NCBI GenBank assembly: GCA_045648785.1
Contig: JAZROP010000009.1
Coordinates: forward strand, 1 to 27,168
Direction of reading: 5' to 3'
Length of the DNA: 27,168 nucleotides
Source: RGIG7450 sp045648785
GTDB lineage: Bacteria; Bacillota; Clostridia; RUG12999
Position numbers and translations under genes: made by a program. Below, piece after piece: positions 15,083 to 21,416 of this stretch. Numbering within the stretch: position 1 is the stretch's first letter; every line of letters starts with the position of its first letter. The notes beneath the pieces were generated by a model, which was not told the DNA's origin, did not search any database, and saw only the letters and a list, made by a program, of their open reading frames with translations.

Positions 15083-16056
15083 AAGCAGTAGTTTACGGTG
15101 GGGGAAACATTGGTCGTGGTTTTCTTGGTCAGTTGCTTTATGAAAGTGGATATGAAACGGTATTCGTTGATGTAAATAAAGCTATGGTTGAGAAACTCAA
15201 TGCCGAAAAATGCTACCCCATAAAAATTGTAAGTAACGAAAAACAGGAAGAGATTTTGATTAAAAATGTCCGTGCGGTTTATCCGGAAAATGCTCCCGAT
15301 GAAATCGCAACTGCAGATATTATTTTCACATCTGCCGGTGTTAATGTTCTTCCTTATATTGCACCAGTATTAAAAGAAGGTCTTGACAAAAGAGATACAG
15401 GCGTAGATATCATCATTTGTGAAAATCTTATGAATGCAGATGCATATCTGAAACAGCTTGTAAACACAACAAACGAAAAAGTAGGCTTTGTTGAGGCGAG
15501 TGTTGGCAGGATGGTTCCTGTTATGACGGATGAAATGAGAGAGGGCGATATCAACAAGGTTTGGGTTGAACCTTTCTGCAGACTTCCGGTGGATGAGGAA
15601 GCATTCAAAAACCCCATACCTGAAATTAAAAATGTTGTTCCGAGTAAGCCATTTGCTTATCATATTCAGAGCAAGCTTTATCTGCATAATATGGGACATG
15701 CAATTGCCGCGTATATGGGTATGAACAAGGGTCTTGAATTTATATGGCAGGCGATGGAGGATGACGAAATTGCATCTACCGTTAAAGAGGCAATGTATGC
15801 AAGCGCAACAGCACTCTCGCTCGAACATGGCAAGGATAAAGCTGAAGTTATTGCATATGCAGACGATTTAATGTTCAGATTTAAAAACAAATTCCTTGGC
15901 GATACAACTGCCCGCGTAGGCAGAGATGCAAGACGCAAGCTTGCCGCTGATGACAGACTTCTCGGCACACTTACACTTTGTCAGAAACATAATATCAAAG
16001 CTGATGCTATCAAAACAGGTATAATGGCGGCTTTGGATTATTTATATGAAGAATAA
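15079..16056 (+). CDS. Mannitol-1-phosphate 5-dehydrogenase-like oxidoreductase
   Basis: A 325-residue member of the mannitol dehydrogenase family. It begins with an NAD-binding VVYGGGNIGRGFLGQLLYES and contains FVEASVGRMVP, then the family active-site region SKLYLHNMGHAIAAYMG with the expected catalytic Lys. It resembles MtlD in domain order, though it is shorter than E. coli MtlD (about 380 residues). There is no mannitol PTS in the window and the partners are a PfkB kinase and a NagB-like enzyme, so the true substrate may be another sugar phosphate. SD GGAGG at 15067-15071; the start overlaps the kinase stop (ATGA). Confidence 0.82.
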   Translation: MKAVVYGGGNIGRGFLGQLLYESGYETVFVDVNKAMVEKLNAEKCYPIKIVSNEKQEEILIKNVRAVYPENAPDEIATADIIFTSAGVNVLPYIAPVLKEGLDKRDTGVDIIICENLMNADAYLKQLVNTTNEKVGFVEASVGRMVPVMTDEMREGDINKVWVEPFCRLPVDEEAFKNPIPEIKNVVPSKPFAYHIQSKLYLHNMGHAIAAYMGMNKGLEFIWQAMEDDEIASTVKEAMYASATALSLEHGKDKAEVIAYADDLMFRFKNKFLGDTTARVGRDARRKLAADDRLLGTLTLCQKHNIKADAIKTGIMAALDYLYEE

Positions 16057-16074
16057 TAAAGGGGGAAAACTAAC

Positions 16075-17394
16075 ATGAAAAGACTTTTATCACTAGTTTT
16101 AGCAGTGGTAATAGTGCTTTTTATGGCAACCGTAGTAGTTGCCGAAGGAGACATCAAAGTAACCATTGACGGAGTGCCACAAACTTATGATGTGATGCCG
16201 GTGTTGAACAACGACCATACATTGCTTCCCATGCGCGGCATTTTTGAAGCGCTTGGTGCGAAAATTAGCTGGGAAGAAAGCACGGGGACTGTAACCGGTG
16301 TAAAAGGCGACATTACGGTAGTTTTGCAAATTGGGAATGCTATTGCAAAAGTAAACGGAACTGAAGTTGCTCTGGATGTACCTACAAAACTCATCAACGA
16401 CAGAACTATGGTTCCGGCAAGATTCATTTCCGAGTCTTTGGGTTGTACTGTCGATTGGAATGATACAACCCGGACTGTTGTTATTTCTTCTCCTACGGAA
16501 ACAGAAAAAAATGTTGGTCGGGAAATGCTGGATGGCAAAAAGGCCATTTTTATTGGTGACTCAAATGTATATTGGGGCAAAACTGTACAGGGTATAGAAA
16601 AAACCGCTACTCAAAGTCAGAGAGAAAACGATACAGGGCTTTTCTATCAAATATGTAAAGCAAACGGAGTTGATGTTTCGGTTACCAACTGGACATTTGG
16701 CAGTCATGGCCTGTATAACATATTTGGCGGCAATCCTTGTACCGTTAAAGGTTGTGATTCGGTAGTACATGAAGATAACCTGACCGATCGCTACTATGAT
16801 TATGTGATTATCGGTATGACCAGAGGTGCTGTCGGTGAAAAGCATATGCTTGCGGATTTTGAGTACATTACAAACTTTTTCCGTGAAGTAAATCCCGATG
16901 TAAAGTTCGTCTGTCTTTGCCCTGCTATGGTATATGGCGTAAACGACACTGGCGCAATTCGTCAAAATACGATTAATAATTTGAAAGTCGTGGAAGAAAA
17001 GAATGATGTTATCATTGCCGATTGGGGCAGACTGGTAAAATATATCATTGATGAAAAGATTACTGTTCCCGGTGCGACACAAAAATACGATAAATATTCA
17101 TTTGTTGTTACTAAAGACAACAGACACCCCAATATGTTGGCCGGATATATATCTGCGCTTACAGCATACTGCGCACTAACCGGAGAATCTGCTGTTGGGC
17201 AGCCTTATGAATTTTGTCTGGATGAAACTTCTTCATTTAGCTTTTCTAATTATATTTCCTCTAACTACGCCGGCAATGCTGATTTAACCACTTTTGATGA
17301 AATCTTTTTATCTGAAAGTGATATGAAAGGCTTGCAGAGATTAATTGATGAACATCTTTCAGAAAAATCTTATCGCCAGGAAAGAATTTTCTGA
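16075..17394 (+). CDS. Secreted stalk-domain protein with SGNH hydrolase-like domain
   Basis: A 439-residue secreted protein. A signal peptide spans residues 1-23. Residues about 26-138 form a copper-amine-oxidase N-terminal-like stalk domain with the repeated pattern LPMRGIFEALGAKISWEE and MVPARFISESLGCTVDWND. The rest looks like an SGNH/GDSL hydrolase: block I is FIGDSN (G161-D-S163) and the C-terminal D348-N-R-H351 fits the catalytic DxxH. SGNH enzymes remove acyl groups from sugars and other esters. Blocks II and III are not clear, so catalysis is probable but unproven. It follows the dehydrogenase by 18 bases with SD AAGGGGGAA. The substrate is unknown. Confidence 0.78.
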   Translation: MKRLLSLVLAVVIVLFMATVVVAEGDIKVTIDGVPQTYDVMPVLNNDHTLLPMRGIFEALGAKISWEESTGTVTGVKGDITVVLQIGNAIAKVNGTEVALDVPTKLINDRTMVPARFISESLGCTVDWNDTTRTVVISSPTETEKNVGREMLDGKKAIFIGDSNVYWGKTVQGIEKTATQSQRENDTGLFYQICKANGVDVSVTNWTFGSHGLYNIFGGNPCTVKGCDSVVHEDNLTDRYYDYVIIGMTRGAVGEKHMLADFEYITNFFREVNPDVKFVCLCPAMVYGVNDTGAIRQNTINNLKVVEEKNDVIIADWGRLVKYIIDEKITVPGATQKYDKYSFVVTKDNRHPNMLAGYISALTAYCALTGESAVGQPYEFCLDETSSFSFSNYISSNYAGNADLTTFDEIFLSESDMKGLQRLIDEHLSEKSYRQERIF

Positions 17395-17423
17395 CCAGCT
17401 GAAAAAATTGATACGACTGATCT

Positions 17424-17452
17424 TTGAAATAGTTTCGATTTTCAATTAATTT
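17424..17452 (+). promoter_or_regulatory. Possible internal promoter before the NagB-like gene
   Basis: TTGAAA (17424-17429), a 17-bp spacer and a poor TAATTT (17447-17452) lie in the 93-base gap after the stalk-SGNH gene. The -10 is weak. The gap is the only sizeable one in the operon, which is the main reason to suspect separate control. Confidence 0.3.
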
Positions 17453-17487
17453 AAATATTAAAATAATTTAAAAGGAGATTTAAAATT

Positions 17488-18426
17488 ATGGATTTCATGT
17501 CAACAGTTAAAGGTTCCCTTATGGAAAATTACTATCCCGTTGGTTGGGATATGGCTAAAATCGACGCTTGCTGCGAAAAAGGTATCGCAAGGGAAGATTT
17601 CTGGCACAAAGATTTTAATCCCGTAGAATGCGAAACTCTTGCAGATTTTGACACATATATGGGTCATGAAATTGCTCTGCAGATAAAAAATGCTAAAGAA
17701 AGAGGAGAAAAACTCGCTATGATTCTGCCCGTAGGTCCTATGGGTATGTATAAATGGGCAGCATATTTTATCAACGAGTGGAAAATTAAGTGTGATCATG
17801 TTTACACATTCAACATGGACGAGTGGTGTGATGCTGACGGCAACACACTTCCTAACACTAATGCAGCTTCTTTTGAATATAGTATGAAAGAAGCATTCTT
17901 TAACAAACTTGGTGATCTTACAGTTCCCGAAAGTCAGAGAAATTTTGCAACAAAAGAAAATCTGCCTACATACGCAGATAAAATTGAGGCTCTTAAAGCA
18001 GAGGGCGCAAAACTTGTACTTGTATTTGGTATCGGCAGAATGTGTCATATTGCATTCTGGGAACCTCACTTTGCAGTAGAATATGCATCTGAGGCTGAAT
18101 GGAAAGCGGCTACACACAGAATTGCAGCGAAATTACACCCGCTTACAATTGAACAGAATGCTATCACAAGCTTCAAGAGCAGAACAACTCTTGTTCCTTG
18201 CAGAGCTAATACAATTGGCCCCGGACTCTTCCTGCAGGCTGACTTTATTATCGGTGGTTGCGATGGCGCACTTGGCAGAGGTATGGGTTGGCAGGGCATG
18301 AGCTTTTTAACAACTCTTCACTATGGTCCGTGTACAGCTATCACATCAACATATATCCCAACACTTCCGGGTAAACTTTTCTACTTAAAAGAACTTGCAG
18401 GTCCGCTTACAGCTGAGTGCAACTAA
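17488..18426 (+). CDS. Glucosamine-6-phosphate deaminase/isomerase family protein (NagB-like)
   Basis: A 312-residue protein of the NagB/RpiA/6-phosphogluconolactonase fold. PVGPMGMYKWAAYF corresponds to the phosphate-binding loop and FNM-D111-EW to NagB D72. The catalytic stretch reads G181-I-G-R-M-C-H-I-A-F-W-E-P where NagB has GxGxDGHIAFNEP: the His (H187) and Glu (E192) are kept, but the Asp corresponding to D141 is M185. It is longer than NagB (about 240-270 residues). It may be an isomerase or a deaminase with altered chemistry. SD AAAGGAG at 17471-17477; C-ended codons suggest good expression. No clear terminator separates it from the next promoter. Confidence 0.85.
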   Translation: MDFMSTVKGSLMENYYPVGWDMAKIDACCEKGIAREDFWHKDFNPVECETLADFDTYMGHEIALQIKNAKERGEKLAMILPVGPMGMYKWAAYFINEWKIKCDHVYTFNMDEWCDADGNTLPNTNAASFEYSMKEAFFNKLGDLTVPESQRNFATKENLPTYADKIEALKAEGAKLVLVFGIGRMCHIAFWEPHFAVEYASEAEWKAATHRIAAKLHPLTIEQNAITSFKSRTTLVPCRANTIGPGLFLQADFIIGGCDGALGRGMGWQGMSFLTTLHYGPCTAITSTYIPTLPGKLFYLKELAGPLTAECN

Positions 18427-18453
18427 AATTCTAAGAAAAAATTTAAAAAAGTA

Positions 18454-18482
18454 TTGACAAACAAAAAACATGGTGGTATAAT
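18454..18482 (+). promoter_or_regulatory. Promoter of the first T-box unit
   Basis: Perfect TTGACA (18454-18459), a 17-bp spacer and perfect TATAAT (18477-18482), placing the transcript start near 18489, just ahead of Stem I of the leader. Confidence 0.92.
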
Positions 18483-18489
18483 CATAAAA

Positions 18490-18762
18490 AATAAAGGCTA
18501 TGACGAAGACGGTTTCATATCAAGGTTTTCAGAGAGTCGGCGGTTGGTGAGAGCCGATAACGGAGAAATGAGCATAACCCATCACTTCCGAGCCGGAAGC
18601 CCGAAATCTCTTCGAGAGAGTAGATGTTTCCCGAGTATGCTGCGTTAGTGCATAGGAATTGATAGATTCCGATGAGTGACAGTGTTTATACTGTAATTTG
18701 AGTGGTACCGCGAGTGTAAATTACACCCGTCTCAAAGATTTCTTTGAGACGGGTTTTTAATT
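18490..18762 (+). ncRNA. T-box riboswitch, probably isoleucine (AUC specifier)
   Basis: Stem I begins with GGCU (base helix with AGCC) and a UGA/GA K-turn. Stem IA GAAG (18504-18507) pairs with CUUC, and the triplet AUC at 18581-18583 is followed by the usual purine A just before that strand. The distal arm is TCGGC...GCCGA around a GGUUGGUGA loop. The conserved T-box GAGTGGTACCGCG lies near 18700-18712; its UGGU bulge would pair with tRNA ending ACCA. It is followed by the terminator. Uncharged tRNA(Ile) would stabilise the antiterminator and let RNA polymerase into the acyl-CoA synthetase gene. The T-box call is firm. The codon is read from a hand fold. Confidence 0.93.
18725..18762 (+). 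terminator. T-box 1 regulatory terminator
   Basis: The 14-bp arm ACCCGTCTCAAAGA / TCTTTGAGACGGGT is followed by a T-rich run. It lies directly after the T-box sequence and about 35 bases before the coding start, the expected place for the attenuator. Confidence 0.93.
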
Positions 18763-18795
18763 TTTATATATTTTCTTTAAAAGGAGGAATGTAAG

Positions 18796-21060
18796 ATGGC
18801 AACTGTAGAGTCAAGTAAACTTCTGGAGGTGGCTTCGCGAATTCGTGAGATGCGTGAAATTTTTGGGTTTACTGAATTGGAAATGGCTGAAAAAACAGAA
18901 GTTTCTGTTGAAGATTATGTTAAGTATGAAGCAGGTGAACTTGATTTTCCATTTACATTTATACATAAGTGTACGCTTGCATTCGGTGTTGGTGTGAGCG
19001 ACCTTCTGGAAGGTAAAAGTGCTAACCTTTTATCATATACGGTTACAAGAAATGGTGAAGGTCAGGAAACTGCAAAGGAAGAGGGCATTGTAATTAAAAA
19101 CCTTGCACCAAAATTCAGAAAGAAAATTGCTGAGCCTTATTTTGTAAGATACGAATATAATGCAACACTTCAGGATAAACCCATTCATCTGACAAAACAT
19201 TCAGGTCAGGAATTTGACTATATTATAAGTGGTGAACTTAAAATTCAGGTGGGTGACCATACTGAATATTTAAAAGAAGGTGACAGCATTTATTACGACA
19301 GCTCAACTCCTCATGGCATGATTGCAGTAGGAGGAAAGGACTGCGTATTCTGTGCTGTAGTTCTGCCCGGTGAAGCTACAAAAGAATCCAAGGTAAGAGA
19401 AAGTGTTGCATCACTCAGACCCACCACTAAACTTGTGTGTGAAGAATTTGTTGAAACAAAGGAAAGTACCCCTGGAGTTCTTGAATCTGTTAAATTCAAA
19501 AACACGGAAAGATTTAATTTTGGATATGACTGCGTTGATGCGATTGCGAAAAAATATCCCGATAAACTCGCAATGATTCATCTGGATAAATTTAAAAATG
19601 AACGAAGATTTACTTTTAAGGATATCAAACGCGAATCGGCAAGATGTGCGAATTATTTTACATCGCTCGGAATTAAACGGGGCGACAAGGTTATGCTTGT
19701 TTTAAAACGCCACTATCAGTTCTGGTTTGCGATGGTTGCGCTTCATAAAATTGGTGCAATTGCAATTCCTGCTACACATCAGCTTAAAGAACACGATTTT
19801 GAGTACAGATTTAATGCGGCAAATGTTTCGGCAATTGTTTGCACGGTAGATGATGGTGTCCCTGCTGTTGTAAATAATACTGTTAAAAATTGCCCGAGTC
19901 TTAAAACTCTTATATCTGTAGGCGGTAAAGTTGCGGGCTGGCATGATTTTGATAGTGAATACTCTATGTTCTCCAGCAATTTTGAACGCCCTGAGGATTG
20001 CAGCAGCGGTGATGAACCTGCACTTATGTTCTTCTCATCCGGCACGACAGGAAATCCCAAAATGGTTGAGCACAAACATACTTACGGACTTGGACATTTT
20101 GTTACAGCAAAATATTGGCACTGTTGTGAAAGAGACGGACTCCATCTAACAATTTCCGATACCGGTTGGGGGAAATCTCTGTGGGGTAAACTTTACGGTC
20201 AGTGGCTTTGTGAGGGTGCGGTGTTTGTCTATGACTTTGACAGATTCGATGCAGCGGACATTCTGCCTATGTTTGCAAAATATAACATTACAACATTCTG
20301 CGCGCCTCCTACAATGCTCAGAATGATGATAAAAGAAGATTTGTCAAGTTATGACCTTTCTTCGATTCATCATATGACAACTGCTGGTGAAGCGTTAAAT
20401 CCCGAGGTTTATAAACAGTTCCAGAAAGCTACCGGACTTGAAATTATGGAAGGTTTCGGACAGACGGAAACGACTCTTATAATTGCAAATCTGTTTGGTA
20501 CAACACCTAAGGTTGGCTCAATGGGCAAAGCGTCACCACAGTATAATATTGATATTGTAGACACCGATGGAAAATCTGTTGCAACAGGCGAAACGGGTGA
20601 AATTGTTGTCAGACTTGAAGAAGGTACACCGGTTGGACTATTTAACTGCTACTTGGATGACGAGGAAAAAATGCAGGAATGTATGCGTGGTGGGGTTTAC
20701 CACACAGGAGATACCGCGTGGCGAGATGAGGACGGCTATTTCTGGTATGTCAGCCGTATTGATGATGTCATTAAATCATCTGGTTACAGAATCGGACCTT
20801 TTGAGATTGAAAGTGTAATCATGGAGCTTCCTTATGTTCTTGAATGTGGTGTTTCTGCAGCTCCTGATGAAGTGCGTGGGCAAATTGTAAAGGCAAGTAT
20901 AGTACTTACAAAAGGTACAGAACCGACAGAAGAACTCAAGAAAGAAATTCAGCAGTATGTCAAGACTAACACGGCACCATACAAATATCCAAGGCTTGTT
21001 GTGTTTAGGGAAGAACTTCCAAAGACAATAAGCGGCAAAATCCAGAGAAATAAACTGTAA
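18796..21060 (+). CDS. HTH-cupin-acyl-CoA synthetase fusion, paralogue 1
   Basis: A 754-residue three-part protein. Residues about 9-72 are an XRE-type helix-turn-helix (SRIREMREIFGFTELEMAEK). Residues about 130-192 are a cupin (SGQEFDYIISGELKIQVGDH, then STPHGMI). Residues about 235-754 are an AMP-forming acyl-CoA synthetase: P-loop SSGTTGNPK (414-422), GFGQTET (553-559), YHTGDT (635-640), hinge region around R663-I-G, and catalytic K748 in SGKIQ. The synthetase part resembles the medium-chain/branched-acid family. HTH-cupin is normally a repressor architecture, so the fusion may sense and use the same acid or its product. It sits behind an apparent Ile T-box; a 2-methylbutyrate substrate is inferred. 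SD AAGGAGG. Confidence 0.88.
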   Translation: MATVESSKLLEVASRIREMREIFGFTELEMAEKTEVSVEDYVKYEAGELDFPFTFIHKCTLAFGVGVSDLLEGKSANLLSYTVTRNGEGQETAKEEGIVIKNLAPKFRKKIAEPYFVRYEYNATLQDKPIHLTKHSGQEFDYIISGELKIQVGDHTEYLKEGDSIYYDSSTPHGMIAVGGKDCVFCAVVLPGEATKESKVRESVASLRPTTKLVCEEFVETKESTPGVLESVKFKNTERFNFGYDCVDAIAKKYPDKLAMIHLDKFKNERRFTFKDIKRESARCANYFTSLGIKRGDKVMLVLKRHYQFWFAMVALHKIGAIAIPATHQLKEHDFEYRFNAANVSAIVCTVDDGVPAVVNNTVKNCPSLKTLISVGGKVAGWHDFDSEYSMFSSNFERPEDCSSGDEPALMFFSSGTTGNPKMVEHKHTYGLGHFVTAKYWHCCERDGLHLTISDTGWGKSLWGKLYGQWLCEGAVFVYDFDRFDAADILPMFAKYNITTFCAPPTMLRMMIKEDLSSYDLSSIHHMTTAGEALNPEVYKQFQKATGLEIMEGFGQTETTLIIANLFGTTPKVGSMGKASPQYNIDIVDTDGKSVATGETGEIVVRLEEGTPVGLFNCYLDDEEKMQECMRGGVYHTGDTAWRDEDGYFWYVSRIDDVIKSSGYRIGPFEIESVIMELPYVLECGVSAAPDEVRGQIVKASIVLTKGTEPTEELKKEIQQYVKTNTAPYKYPRLVVFREELPKTISGKIQRNKL

Positions 21061-21078
21061 AATATCAATAGAAAACTA

Positions 21079-21107
21079 TTGACAAAGCTCGATATTTGGT
21101 GTATAAT
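21079..21107 (+). promoter_or_regulatory. Promoter of the second T-box unit
   Basis: Perfect TTGACA (21079-21084), 17-bp spacer and perfect TATAAT (21102-21107). It starts 18 bases after the stop of paralogue 1, so the second unit can be transcribed independently. Confidence 0.92.
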
Positions 21108-21113
21108 ATTTTA

Positions 21114-21391
21114 TATATATAAAGGCGTTGACGGAGAGTGAAATTCTTGCGAGACCTACAGAGAGGCAGTGGCTGGTGAAAACTGCCGGTTAAGGTGGAA
21201 TTGTCTGTAGCTCCAGAGCCGGAAGGAAGAAAACCTTAATGGTGAGTAGAACTTTCCCGTGATTGCTGCGTAAATGCATACGGCTTGCTAGAGTCTGAGT
21301 GGCGCTCCAGAGCGCAATTTGAGTGGTACCGCGGGTGTTTGATTATTCAGCGCTCGTCTCAAAGATATTAGCTTTGGGACGGGTGCTTTTT
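21114..21391 (+). ncRNA. T-box riboswitch, probably valine (GUA specifier)
   Basis: This leader aligns with T-box 1: GGC base helix, UGA/GA K-turn, stem IA GGAG (21133-21136) with CUCC (21211-21214), and the triplet GUA at 21207-21209 followed by the purine G. Above it AAUUC pairs with GAAUU, and GGCAG/CTGCC closes the distal GGCUGGUGA loop. The conserved GAGTGGTACCGCG is at 21321-21333, followed by the terminator. By position the specifier is Val. One caution is that CUACAGA (21156-21162) is fully complementary to UCUGUAG (21204-21210), which overlaps the specifier. The riboswitch controls paralogue 2 and presumably ilvE and the oxidoreductase genes. Confidence 0.92.
21351..21391 (+). terminator. 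T-box 2 regulatory terminator
   Basis: CGCTCGTCTCAAAG (21351-21364) pairs along 14 positions, some G-T, with CTTTGGGACGGGTG (21372-21385), followed by C and five T. It occupies the attenuator position between the T-box and the coding start. Confidence 0.9.
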
Positions 21392-21416
21392 CGTCCCGGA
21401 AAGGATGTCTTTAAAA

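Noticed and set aside
10653..16581. Long minus-strand open frames opposite tatD, fba, the dehydrogenase and the stalk-SGNH gene
   Set aside because: Each lies wholly opposite a recognisable plus-strand gene, lacks an SD and has no family resemblance.
18454..18648. 64-residue open frame in the leader of the first synthetase
   Set aside because: It starts at the TTG of the -35 box and runs through Stem I of the T-box, so it is a by-product of structured RNA sequence.
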